64,000 nt of DNA, taken from positions 10,042,100 through 10,106,099 of the forward strand of contig CANTUZ010000025.1 of assembly GCA_947846985.1 (NCBI GenBank), in the 5' to 3' direction. Within the stretch, counting starts at the first letter, position 1, and each line of letters starts with the position of its first letter. Source of the DNA: Fratercula arctica. Lineage: Eukaryota; Chordata; Aves; Charadriiformes; Alcidae. A program made the translations under genes and the position numbers. The notes under the pieces were generated by a model, which did not search any database, was not told the origin of the DNA, and was given only the letters and a program-made list of their open reading frames with translations. Shown in pieces: positions 10,936 to 23,400 of this stretch.

Positions 10936-13398
10936 TACAGAATCACAGAATGATAGGGGTTGGAAGGGACCTCTGGTGATCGTCTAGTCCAACCCCTTGC
11001 CAGAGCAGGGTCACCTAGAGCAGGTTGCACAGGAACGTGTCCAGGCGGGTTTTGAATGTCTCCAGAGACGGAGACTCCACCACCTCTCTGGGCAGCCTGT
11101 TTCAGTGCTCTGCCACCCTCAAAGTAAAGAAGTTCCTTCTCACGTTTAGGTGGAACTTCCTATGTTCAAGTTTGTGCCCGTTACCTCTTGTCCTGTCCCC
11201 GGGCACCACTGAAAAGAGCCTGGCCCCATCCTCCTGACACCCATCCTTTAAATATTTATAAGCGTTGATAAGATCCCCCCTCAGTCGTCTTTTTTCCAGA
11301 CTGAAGAAACCCAAATCCCTCAGCCTTTCTTCATAAGAGAGGTGTTCCAGTACCCTAATCATCTTGGTAGCCCTTCGCTGTATCCTCTCCAGCAGTTCCC
11401 TGTCCTTCTTGAACCGGGGAGCCCAGAACTGGACACAGTACTCCAGGTGCAGCCTCACCAGGGCAGAGTAGAGGGGGAGGATGACCTCCCTTGGCCTGCT
11501 GGCCACACTCTTCTTGATGCACCCCAGGATGCCATTGGCCTTCTTGGCTGCAAAGGCTCATTGCTGGCTCATGGTCATCCCGTTGTCCACCAGGACTCCC
11601 GGGTCTCTTTCCACAGAGCTGCTCTCCAGCAGGTCAGCCCCCAACCTGTACTGGTGCATGGGGTTATTCCTCCCCAGGTGCAGCACCCTACACTTGTCCT
11701 TACTGAATTTCATGAGGTTTCTCTCCGCCCAGCTCTCCAGCCTGTCCAGGTCTTGCAGTATGGTGGCACAGCCTTCCGGTGTGTCAGCCACCCCCCCCAG
11801 CTTTGTGTCATCAGCAAACTTGCTGAGGGTACACTCTATCCCTTCATCCAGGTCATTGATGAATATATTGAACAGGACTGGGCCCAGTACTGACCCCTGG
11901 GGAACACCACTTGTGACTGACCTCCAACTAGACTCTGTGCCCTAATCACGACCCTCTGAGCTCTCTCTTTCAGACAGTTTTCAATCCACCCCACTGTCCA
12001 TTCATCTAACCCACACTTCCTAAGCTTCCCTGTGAGGATACCGTGGGAGACCATGATGAACGCCTTGCTGAAGTCAAGGTAGACAACATCCGCTGCCCTC
12101 CCCTCATTTATCCATCCAGTCATGTCATCATAGAAGGCTATCAGATTAGTCAGACACGATTTCCCCTTGGTGAATCCGTGTTAACTACTTCCGATAGCTT
12201 TCTTTTCCTCCACATGCCTTGAGATGACGTCCAGAATGAGCTGTTCCATCATCTTTCCAGGGATGGAGGTGAGGCTGACTGGCCTGTAGTTCCCTGGGTC
12301 TTCCTTCTTGCCCTTTTTGAAGACTGGAGTGACGTTGGCTTTCCTCCAGTCCTCAGGCACCTCGCCTGTTCTCCAGGACCTTTCAAAGACGATGGAGAGC
12401 GGCCCAGCAATGACTTCCGCCAGCTCCCTCAGCACTCTCGGGTGCATCCCATTGGGGCCCATGGACTTGTGGATATCCAGTTGACTTAATGGATCTCTCA
12501 CTTGATCCTCCTCAACCAAGGGGAAGTCTTCCTTCGTCCAGACTTTCCCTGTTATCTCCAAAGTCTGGGACTCCTGAGGGCTGGGCCGAGCAGTAAAGAC
12601 CGAAGCAAAGAAGGCATTCAGTAACTCCGCCTTTTCCGCATCCTCCGTCACCGTGGCTCCTGTCTCATTCAACAGCGGGCCCACATTTTCTTTAGTTTTC
12701 CTTTTGCCTCCGATATACTTGAAGAAACCCTTCCTGTTGAGCTTGACATCCCTTGCCAGGTTTAATTCCAAGGAGGCCTTGGCTTTCCTCGTTTCATCCC
12801 TGCATACTCTGACGGCATTCTTGTAATCTCCCCAAGTGGTCAGTCCCTTCTTCCATGTGCTGTAAACTTCCTTCTTCCTCTTGAGCTTTTTCAGAAGCTC
12901 CCTTCTCAACCATGCAGGTCTCCTGCGTCCCTTGCCCGATTTCTTACTCTTGGGCATGCACCGATCCTGAGCTTGGAGAAAGCAGTCTTTGAATACCAAC
13001 CAGCTCTCTAGCCCACGGGATCTCTCCAAGCAGTTTCTTGAAGAGGTCAAAGTTAGCCCTCCTGAAGTCCAAGGTTGCAATCCTACTTGTTGTTTTGTGC
13101 ATACTACTCCATGATCCTGAACTCTATCTTCTCGTGATCGCTACAGCCAAGGCTGCCCCCAACCTTAATGTCCTCTAACAGTGCCTCTGTGTTTGTCAGT
13201 ACTGGGTCCAGTAGTGCTCCTCTCCTTGTTGGCTCCTGCACCACCTGTGTCAAAAAAGTTGTCATCAATACACTGGAGGAACCTCCTGGACTGTGCGTGC
13301 CTGGCTGTGTAGCCTTCCCAGCAGATATCAGGGTGATTGAAGTCCCCCATGAGAACCAAGGCCTGTGATTGTGAGGCTACTTTCAGCTGTCAGTTGAT
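10936..13398 (-). mobile_element. Long CR1 LINE, endonuclease C-terminus to 3' tail (copy 1)
   Basis: The 3' end on the plus strand starts with repeated cagaat/cacagaat units at 10937-10950, the CR1 octamer tail in reverse. Going 5' on the minus strand: C-terminal ORF2 (11102-11506), RT with FADDTKLGG near 11800-11822, RT fingers/palm (12181-13080, open 299 codons), then endonuclease C-terminus with [11 protein letters not shown] near 13330-13359. It is 5' truncated within the endonuclease. A TAA at 12181-12183 breaks the RT frame just before HGFTKGK, and the second copy has the same stop. Not active. Confidence 0.93.
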
Positions 13399-14542
13399 GG
13401 TTTTCAGATATAAAACTGCATTTGAACTCCACGTTCAGACAAAAGCTATATTATCCTCCATGGTAAGTATATAAAGAAAAGTTGTATCTGGTATTGCCAA
13501 GAGCAGCTAGATGATGTTCAGCTTAAGTCTTCAACATTCTTGTTTTTTCCCTAGCAAAACTGGTTTAAATTAAAATTTAATTATTAAAAAACAGCAAGAC
13601 TTGAAATCGATACTTAGAAAAACATTTGAAAACTTGGATTGAATTTATCCTCAACAAGACTAATATTGAATATGCTTCTGTGTAAACTAAACGTATGTCC
13701 CTTTACCTTTAATCTCACATGCCAAAGTGTGATATTTTTGTTGTTCTCTGTAATAAAAAAATCTCGTTGATGCCATTGGTTTAGAAGCTTAGTTAGCTGC
13801 TTCAGCAAATTAAGGCAGCATTAAAAAACTAGGGTCCAATTTATGTGAATGCATCAGTGCAAAAGCTGGTGATGAGAAATCCCTGCAAATCCCACTGAGT
13901 TTATGGCACAAAGCCTCTGCTCTAGCACATCTGTTGTAGGTTCTGAAATTTGCTTGTACCACAGATTTTAAAAAATAAAAATTTCCTTGTACACTCACTC
14001 CAGCTCAGAACTGATTTTATGTTCCCGGTCACCAGGTTCTCTACAAAAAACCTCTACATGAAATGCAGACCTGTCATCTTGTGCATAAATATTACTTTTA
14101 AAACAAAATGTAAACAATTCAAGCACCAGAATTTGCTCCCATGAAACACTTGTTTAGACTTCAATGGAAGGAACTGAAGATGAGCAGAGTAGTTTTTAAA
14201 GAAAATATTAACTTATATTTTACATAGAAAAACAAGCACAGAAAATCCAATGCATAGTTTCCTTTCCTTAGAGACAGGGATTCTGAGTTTCATAAAGTCA
14301 AGATAAAGTTAATACTTCACAGGAATTGTGAATAAAAGGGAAAAAAAACCAAAACAAACTCATTACTCTCAGGATATTCATTATATCTGACTGAAAGACA
14401 TTATGGCATTTTAATATTTCCTTTCCTTGGTTGCAATATTGAACTTGCTCTCTTTGATTCCAAGTTTCTTCAACAAATTCTTTGTTTATACACACCGAAT
14501 CATAACATATGATGTCCTCAAAATAATATCGGAAGCACTTAC
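13399..14542. other. Probable UHRF2 intron
   Basis: AT-rich sequence directly downstream (minus strand) of the UHRF2 exon donor site. No further exon, RNA or clear repeat was recognised. Confidence 0.55.
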
Positions 14543-14804
14543 TCATCATACTTGATATGATAAATAGCTTCTTCATCAGTGTCCATGCAGTCTGAGTAAG
14601 ACGTGGATGGTGTTACTGTCCAAATAATTTGCATTCTCTCTAGAATGATCTTGACTTAAGTTTCCATTAGTCCTTTTGTAAGAATTGCCACTCTTTACTT
14701 GAGCTTTACCATTTTTCTGTCCTTTTGTTGCTCGAGTAACATTTCTATATGAGCTTCAAACCAGGCTCCAATGCTGACATCACGGGCATCCACCAATTCG
14801 TTAT
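14543..14804 (-). pseudogene. UHRF2: UHRF2 tandem-Tudor exon, broken copy in left contig
   Basis: Same exon as 48663-48925, with the same acceptor (TTTTAG) and donor (GTAAGT). It carries three one-base length differences, all in T runs on the plus strand: one extra near 14613, one missing near 14742-14744, and one missing near 14801. Each shifts the frame. Because the other copy reads cleanly and the changes are confined to homopolymers, I read them as base-calling errors in a poorly polished contig, so 'pseudogene' describes the sequence as given and probably not biology. A true decayed duplicate is the less likely alternative. Confidence 0.8.
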
Positions 14805-17329
14805 CTAAAAGGAAAATTTGATAATGAATATTATTTTCTATAATCCTGGTTAAGAACAGAAAGGAAAAACTGACTAAGCTACTTAACTGTCAGTGAAAAA
14901 AAAATCTACACTGCTGATTTCAACTGGTTTGGGCTTGGGTAAGTTAGAGCAATGTTCAGTCATTCAAGTGTTGTGCTTTAAGTATTTTATTCCTCCACTC
15001 TTAATAAGATCTGTTATGAACACAATTTGTAAAACATGCTTTTAAAAGTTGAGGCTGACTTATTATTTTTTTTAACCTACAAATTAGCTTAATCTCTCTC
15101 TCCATGGAACTTTTTCTTGCTTCATGGAATTGTTCCTTATGACTAAAATAAGCACGTATACTTAAAATATTAGCCCACAACCAGATTTTAAGATTTCCCT
15201 GACTTCCAAATTGGAATTATTACTTAACCCTGATTCTTTTTGACCTATGCTGCTGCTGAATGCTTCACTGTTTGAGAAGGGGGGGGGAGGAAGGGAGATG
15301 GGCTCTCCCAAGTCTAACAAGGCTGCTATCATAACCAGTTGAGACTGGTGCTTCCATAAATCTTTCAACTGTGAGAAACAGAAGTCTCTCGTGACTCTTT
15401 TCCTTTCTGCGCTCACAATAGTGCTGGTAGTAAGTTATGAAACTACTCTGTTGTAGAGCATGTTTCATTCATTCGTTATCCTAACGCATTTTCTCAAGCC
15501 TTCAACTAATTAAATACATATTACTTCAACAATACAAGGTTTTTCCTGTGATTTGAGTTAAACCACTGAGGTATACATTGCTTCAGTTACGCAGACATTC
15601 TTTTAAAAACTGTAGTGTATAAACAGTTATTTTCTTTGAAATATTAACAACTGGATTAAAATAGTATAAAAAAAAAACCACTTAAGGAACACCTTCGTAT
15701 ACTGCACACCAAATATAAGAAAAACATTATTGCAGTAGAACTGCTATGGAGCTATACCAAGTGAAGAAGATAAGGCGTATGGAAGAGGACTCTAAGATGA
15801 AAAATTTAAAGTAAATTCTAAAATGCTCAGAATAGGTTCAGTTACTGTAAAATCAAATTGGGGGAACTACTTTTCATTCTCACTTTGGAAATAATAGTTT
15901 TAATAGGAATGCTTCACAGATGTATTTTTAGTTTTACTTTATTTGCAAAGCATCCTTTTCTTCTATTTTTTTTTTTACACAAAGAAGGAAATTTACCTTC
16001 TAAGGACCATCTAAATGTCCCTTTAAAAAAAACCAAAACCAACCAAACAAAAAAACCCAGAAAAATTGAGCCCAAAAGATAACATGTTACATAGCAGCCA
16101 CCTCAGGACATGAACAAACTTGTTTTACCACACTATGGTGCATACAAGAGAATTTTGCATTTCCAAATGTTTAATAGGCAGGCTCTGTAATGATACATAG
16201 ATAGAACAATTATAAAACTCATTTTTCTGGTTAATTTTATAAGGCTGAATTGCTTCAGTATTATGTGTATTATGTGTTACAGTTTTTTAAAATGAGGGCA
16301 GTTTAATTTGCCACAGATGTATATGGTTTAATTTATAGCCTTAATCAAGCAGCAAGACAGTGACAGAGATGGTTATTTATTCTTACTACACCCAAAGACC
16401 AGCATGTATAAACAAAACACATGAATGATATTAATTATCAGTATTTAAACTGAAGCAGTCATTAGGTAAATTTGAAGTACAAATGAAGGCAGTTCCTAAA
16501 CTAAAAAATTTACTGAGAGATAGAGGGTGAAAGGTAAGAATATATGCAAAAAGTATATATCATATTGAGCCTATTCCTTCTTACTTTTCACACGCTTCCT
16601 TGAAAAAAAAAAAAACCATCAAAAAATTCAACCCTTTCCTTTTTTCTGACATGTAAAATACCAACATTCAATTTAAATTTTTATTCTCAACTCCCACAAT
16701 ATTAAAAGCATACCTTTTTAAAAGATAAACATATAATAAACCAATGAAAGCTACACCTTATTTTAAGTCGGTCTGTTGACCTACTTTAAACATAAGGATG
16801 GGTATTTCTGCAAGGAAACCTCAGGAAAACATCCCTATGTAACCTTAGGCATTTCAATTAGTTCTAGCTTAAAGCGATTCGCAACTTCCTCCTCCTGAAA
16901 ATGCAGTTGGGACGCAGACATTATTGAGGTTTCCCCATCTGCAGCTACTTCTTGAGACTAGCTACAAAGATGACAAAGCAGCCATGTTATTCAAGCCAAA
17001 ACCCATTAGAGCCAGAAAGAAGTAAGTCTCCTGTGATCGTTCCTCCCAAATGCATCTTTCTATACTGTGATGCTCACACTTGGACAATAGACTTCCCAGC
17101 CTTGTAGAGAATATAGACAAATAATTACGAGTATAAACCCCTTGAGGACTATATCACAGTTATTTTATATACCATCCTATTTATACCTGATGAACCAAAG
17201 ATGTAGACAATAGCAGAGGGGTTCAAGAGAAAAAACTAAGGCATTCAGAAGAAGAATGTTAATCAGTGGTATAACAACAAAGCCTTTTTAACCTGTAACT
17301 CTGTTATGAATATAATTTGAATTGGTAAA
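14805..17329. other. Probable UHRF2 intron, AT-rich
   Basis: About 2.5 kb of AT-rich sequence upstream (minus strand) of the exon acceptor. It holds G, A and T homopolymers (15278-15288, 16600-16614) but no recognised exon or element. Confidence 0.55.
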
Positions 17330-18945
17330 CCAACACGGACGCTTTAAGCTTAAAGGCAGCCATTGATACGGAGAGCTTTAAACTAGACTTAGCAGGGGAA
17401 GGGGATGCAGTTTTGAGCAACAGAGAAGAGACAGGGGCTGTTGATGTATTAGGAACCAACAGGGAAACACCTGTGAAATGCCTCAAAGGAATTAGGTTGT
17501 GTTCCTCTAAAAAGGTGACAAGGTAGGTAGCCCAGCTGAAGTGCCTCAATACCAATGCACGCAGCATGGGTAACAAGCAGGAGGAGCTGGAAGCCACTGT
17601 GCAGCTAGAAAGCTACAATCTGATTGGTACCGCTGAAATGCAGTGGGACGAATTGCACGACTGGAGCACTGACAATCGATGGCTATAAACTGTTCAGAAG
17701 GGACAGGCAAGGGAGGAGGGGCGGAGGGGGCAGGGGGGGTTTGCCTCTATGTAAAATAATGGATTGACTGCACAGAGCTGTCTTTGAAAAACAGTGATGA
17801 ACAGGTTGAGAGCTTATGGGTAAAAATTAGGGGCCAAGCCAACATAGGAAACCTCATGGTTGGTGTCTACTATAGGCCACTCGAACAAGGGGAACCTGTA
17901 GACAAAATGTTCTTACTTTAACTACGGGAAGCATCACGCTCACAGACTCTGATCCTGCTGGGGGGACTTCAGTCACCCTGACATCTGCTGGAAGAGCAGC
18001 ACAGCAAGCTCTAAGCGGTCCAGGAGACTCTTGGAGTGCGTCGAGGACAATTTCTTAATCAAGGTCTCTCCAAGGGATGTGGAAGAATAACAAGAAGGCC
18101 TTCTACAGGTATGTTGGCCAGAAAAGGAAGACAAAAGAAATTGTACCCCTCTGATAAATAGGACAGGGTATCGGGTGACAACTGACATGGAGAAGGCAGA
18201 GGTACTCAACAATTTTTTTTCCTCAGTTTTCAATAGTAAATCTCTCTTTCCACATCTCTCGAGTCCTGAATCTCAAGGCAGGCACTGGGGGAATGAAGTC
18301 CCACCCATCGTAGGAGAAGATCAGGTTCGAGACCACCTGAGGAATTGCACAAGTCCATGGGACGCGACAAGATGCATCCCAGGGTCCTGAGGGAATTGGC
18401 CTGATGTAGTTGCCAAGCCACTCCCCCATCATATTTGAAAAGTCGTGTCAGTCAGGCAAAGTCCCAAGTGGACTGGAGAAAGGGAAACGTTGCACCTGTT
18501 TTTAAAAAGGGTAAAAAGGAGGGCCCTGGGAACTACCGACCAGTCAGCTTCACCTCCATGCCTGGTAAAAATGATGGAAACAGATCCTCCTGGAAGTTAT
18601 GATGAAGCTGATGGAACACAGGGAGGTGATTAGGGACAGCCAACATGGCTTCACCAAGGGCAAATCGCGTCAGACTAATCTGGTGGCCTTCTACGATGGA
18701 GTGACTGCTTTGGTGGACAAGGGAAGAGCTACGGATGTCATCTACCTGGACTTCTGTAAGGCCTTTGACATGGTCGCCCACAACATCCTTGTCGCTAAAT
18801 GGGAGAGAGACGGGTTTGATGGATGGACTCTTAGATGGAAAAGGAACTGGCTAGATGGCCACATCCAAAGGGTTATAGTCAATGGCTCAATGTCCAAGTG
18901 GAAACCAGTAACGAGTGGTGTCCCTCAAGGATCCATACTTTTATG
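17330..18945 (+). mobile_element. CR1 LINE with internal deletion (copy 1)
   Basis: Plus strand: ORF1-ORF2 junction region, then endonuclease start with LKCLNTNARSMGNKQEE near 17540-17590, and endonuclease to about 18060. It then jumps directly to the linker (NNKKAFYRYVGQKRK) near 18085-18120 and the RT. RT runs to [17 protein letters not shown] and [11 protein letters not shown] at 18945, where the element stops. The segment between endonuclease C-terminus and linker is missing. Multiple frameshifts; the second copy has fewer. Confidence 0.88.
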
Positions 18946-19284
18946 ATCGCTTCTCCATTTTGTTCTAATGGACGACACAGCAAGTTTGCAAAGAAATAAA
19001 TAGGGTAAAACTAGAAAACCTCCCGTGGCTTCAAATTTCCAGTTGGCTTTATCTTTCTACAGGAAGCCATTTCTGTTCAGGGGTAAACTTATTTGAGAAT
19101 ACACAAAATGTTGCTGGCATTGTGTCTGAGTATATGAACCCTCCTGAAATCTGCAACACTGGATATCCCAGCGCAGAGACGCTTCAGTGATGCTATAGGA
19201 GTCAACTTGGACAGAGCCCAGTTAAGAAGTTCTGCTTTGACATTGCCCCAAGGTACTCCTACAAAATCAGATTATTCAGTATGG
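18946..19284. other. Spacer between opposed CR1 fragments
   Basis: About 340 bp without a recognised gene or repeat. Confidence 0.45.
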
Positions 19285-19590
19285 GTAATTTCTCAAGCCT
19301 GTCAAGGTCCCGCTGGTGGCATCCGAAGGCTTCCCTCTAGCGAATCAACTGCATCACTCAGCTTGGTGTCATCCGCAAACTTGCTGAGGGTGCATGCAAT
19401 CCCACTATGTATGTCACAGATGAAGATATTAATAGCATTGGTCCCAGTACAGACCCTTGAGGAACACCACTCGTTACTGTTTTCCTTTTGGACATCGAGC
19501 CGTTGACTATAACTCTTTGGATGCAGCCATCCAGACAGTTCCTTATCCATCTAAGCCAAGATCTGAAAGTAATGAGCAAGACGTTACATT
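19285..19590 (-). mobile_element. CR1 RT fragment, antisense (copy 1)
   Basis: Minus-strand translation gives [31 protein letters not shown] and [10 protein letters not shown], a piece of CR1 RT. It overlaps in content with the end of the plus-strand CR1 at 18945, so the two are not simple halves of one inverted copy. It is cut on the right by an LTR at 19591. Confidence 0.85.
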
Positions 19591-20150
19591 TGGTGGTGGG
19601 TTCACCTTGGCGCTACCAGACTCTCTCACTCCGCCTCCTCAACTGGATGGGGGGAGAAAATAAGATAGAAAAGCTTCGTGGGTCAAGATAAGGACAGGGA
19701 GATCACTTACCAATTACCGTCACAGGCAAACCAGACTCAACTTGGGGAAATTAATTTATTTTATTGCCAATTATAATAGAGTAGGATGGTGAGAAACAAA
19801 GACAAAACCTAAAACACCTTCCCCCTACTCCTCCTTCTTCCCAGACTCAACATCACTCTTTTCATTCCCAACTATTCTAACCTCCTCCCACCCTGAGCAG
19901 CGCAGGGGGGTATGGGGAATATAGGGTTGCGGTCAGTTCTTTGTCTCTCCTGCTCCTTCCTCCTCACGCTTTTCCCCCTGTTCCAGTGTGGGTCCTCTCC
20001 ATGGGCCACAGTCCTTCAGGAAAAGACTGCTCCAGCATGGGTCCTCCACGGGCCACGGTTCCAGGCAGGAAAACCTGCTCCTGCATGGGCTCCTCTCCAC
20101 AGGCCATAGTTCCTGCCGGGAAGCCTGCTCCAGCATGGGCTCTCCACAGG
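19591..20150 (-). mobile_element. Partial antisense LTR at the provirus left edge (copy 1)
   Basis: Begins TGGTGGTGGGTTCACC and follows the LTR at 464 through its U5/R region and part of the minisatellite (four units, 19985-20150). It ends abruptly at CTCTCCACAGG, where a sense-oriented LTR half begins. The U3 outer end of this antisense LTR is missing. Confidence 0.82.
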
Positions 20151-20435
20151 TTTGTGTCTATGGCAGTTTTCTTCCCAAGCAACCGTTACGCGTGCTGAGG
20201 CCCTGTTTTCCAGGAAGTGTCAGGACATGTGCCTGCCAATGGGAAGGAGTGAATAAATTCCTCTTTTTGCTTTTGCTTGTGCATGTGGCTTTTTGCTTTC
20301 CCTATTTAACTGTCATTATCTCGATCTAGGAAATTTCTCGCCTTCCTTCTATTTCTCTCCCCATCCCACGGAAGAGGGGAGTGAGCAAGAGGCTGGGTGG
20401 GTGTTTGGCTGCTGGCCGGGATCAACCCAACCACA
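20151..20435 (+). mobile_element. Sense LTR 3' half (R-U5) preceding provirus (copy 1)
   Basis: It matches the 3' half of the LTR at 1197 (CCCAAGCAACCGTTACGCG block onward) and ends near AACCACA at 20435. The upstream half of U3 with the TATA region is absent. The internal retroviral sequence follows in the same orientation, with a primer-binding-site-like stretch a few bases later. Confidence 0.78.
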
Positions 20436-23400
20436 GCCCTTTTTGGCACCTAACATGGGGCATGAGATAATGACAGTTTTGATCTGAGCGTGCTATAGCT
20501 GTTGTAGCTGTTAATTGGCAGGCTTCTGTGCTGGTCACAGAGCTTGTTCACTTTACTGTATAAGAGAGTTTAGGGCTTGTTAGTGGCTGCTTTCGATTCT
20601 TGCTGTTTTGCTATGCTGCTTATTTCTCTATTTTGCTGTGCCTAGGAACATTTTGATAAAAGCAATGGCCGCGTACTTGGTCTGGCATATGGCCCTGGTA
20701 ATAGATGTCTATCCTCTGCTGGGTGGGCTACCTTGTGGGGAGAATGATGGATTACATCTCCCTCTTCTCCTCTGGGACTGATGCAGCTGGCTCTGTTTGC
20801 CATGGGCTCCCGAGGTTCTTGTACATCCCTTATGTAAACTGTTTGATTCTATTATCTAACCAACTCATTGGCTTTTTGTCAAGTATGTGGAACCTGGTTT
20901 CATCCTGGCATAAGAGGAAACGACTTGTTGGCAAGGCCACAGAGGAAACATAGAATCATAGAATAGTTTTGGACTGGAAGGGACCTTTAAAGGTCATCTA
21001 GTCCAACCCCCCCTGAAACGGTGGTTGACATGCCCTGAGGCAGTCGATCCCTGAGTGGCAGGGTGGTATGGGAGGATTTGGGCAGATGCCTAAGGTGGTT
21101 ATCACCTCTGATAGTCTGGGATTTTATGCCTGGACAGGCATGTAATCACGTTGAATTGGTGGCCACTTGACAGAAGGTGCCTTGCCTACCCCCAATGAGA
21201 CCCAGCAGCTCCTAGCACTGTATTGGGGCTTGGCCTGTGCCTCCTGAGCTTCTGTTCAGCACCATTGAGGAGCACGGGAAGGAGGGACTCTACGTCTGAG
21301 GGCACAATGGTTGAGACAGGGACCCAAACCCAAATACAGTAATCGCCCCAGTAGTCAAAAAGAAAACACTGGATGTGGAGGTTGACAGGTCCATACCATT
21401 GATTAGTAAGGGAGGAGGAGGAAGAAAGGTCTGATCAGGAAGCTGGATCTTCGACAAAGAAACAGGAGGAGGAAGTGACAGACTTCACTCAAGAGGCAGA
21501 ACCACGTGGTCCCTAACCCTGAGTGAACTTCGAGATCTGCGGAAAGATTACGGCCTTCAGCCAGGCGAGCGGATTGCTGCTTGATTGCTCTGATGCAGGG
21601 ATACTGGGGACAGGAATTAGATACTGGTCAGGAATTAGAGGGTAAGGAAGCCCAGCAGCTTGTATCCCTAGCTAGGGACTGGCGAATTGACAAAGAAATC
21701 GGAAGAGAGGCACAATTCTCAGCCTCTGGAGGTGGCTCCTGTCGAGCGTGAAGGTGAGATATCCCCTCAAGGATGATCTTGTAAATTACCGAGGGAAGTG
21801 GACCATCACCGAGGAAGGCATTCCGGTATCTGAGAGAATTAATGGTGGTGGAATTCGTCTACAGTGACCTGGACAGCAACCAGGTCTCCAAGATCCAGTG
21901 TACACGGCCATGTGGAGGGGGGTTTGGTCCCGGAATGCACTGGTGTTGTACTCCAACACCCTGGCGATGATGGACTGGCCAGACTTCAATATACCAACTG
22001 TGGAGAGACTGTCCCACCAGCTCCAGCATTTTGAAGAGAATCTCTCATCTTCCTCAATCCTGACGGGCCAGTGTCCTCAGCTGTCAGGGGCGCCCCATGG
22101 AGCTAGCCTCTCCCGGCCAGAGGGAAAGGGAGCCACAGGTGCATGCTGCGTAGCACCCTCTGATCATCCTGAGCGACCAGGGGGAGGACATGAGGAAGTG
22201 GGATGGTGAGCCCACCTCAAAGCTAGAAGCCCACGGATGTGACTTTGCGGGGGAAGATAGCTGCTAAGAGAGGCCATCCAAGAAGGCTTTTGTTCCAGGT
22301 GCTGTTGAGACGGTAGAAGGCAACTGGCAACCAGCGATCCCCCAGATGCAGAAGAAGGACTGAGAACGCCTCTCCTCTTGATTTTGGTGAAAGGACTTCT
22401 AGTCTGATACTGCAGCGGTCAGATAGTGAATACTCAACGAGGAATAGAGGGTCCCCTGACTTCATCCAGGCAGAGGAAAGGGATGACTGAGTGTACTGGG
22501 CTGTATGGATTCGATGGCCTGGCACAGGGGAGTATAAGGCTCTGCGTGGACACTAGTGCACAGTGTACCCTAATGCCATCAGGGTACAAGGGGTGGAAAC
22601 ACATCTGGTTTCTGGACTGACGGGGGGATACCAATTGTTGTCTGTGTTGGAGCTGAGGTGAGCCTAACAGGGAACAAGTGGCAAAAGTACACCATTGTTA
22701 CCGTCACGGAGGCTCCATGCATCCTGGCATAGACTACCTCAGGAGAGGGTACTTCAAGGACACAAAAGGATACAGTGGGCCTTTCATGTAGCTGCTGTGG
22801 ATAGAGAGAAGACTAAAACAGCTGTCTACCTTGCCCAGCCGTTCAGAGGATCCCTCTGTTGTGGGGTTGCTGTGCGGTCAAAGAACAGCAGATGCTGATT
22901 GCTACCATGACGGTGCACTGGCCGCAATATCACATCATCCGAGACTCCTGGTTCTCATCATGAGTTGATTTGTCGACTGGAGAGCAAAGGGGTGATCAGC
23001 AAGACTCGCTCACCCTTTGGTAGTCCTATATGGCCAGTGCAGAAGTCTTGACGAGGGTGGAGGTTAACAGTGACTATCAGGGCCTGAACAAAGTCACACT
23101 GGCCATTGAATGCTGCCATACGGGACTGGCTAGAACTCTTATATGAACTAGAGTTGAAGGCAGCCAAGTGGTATGCCGCAATGATATCGTCAATGCGTTT
23201 TTTCTCTCGATCCCTTTGTCAGCAGAATGCAGGCCACAGTTTGGCTTTCCCGTGGAGGGGTGTCCAGTACACTGGAATCGACTGCCCCCAGGGGTGGAAA
23301 CACAGGCCCTACCATTTGTCATGGACTGATCCAGACTACACCGGAACAGAGTGAAGCCCCTGAGCACCTGCAATGCATTGATGACATCATCGTGTAGGGC

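Noticed and set aside
12181..13080. 299-codon minus-strand frame as a host gene
   Set aside because: It is CR1 ORF2 linker and RT, bounded by CR1 sequence and a shared stop.
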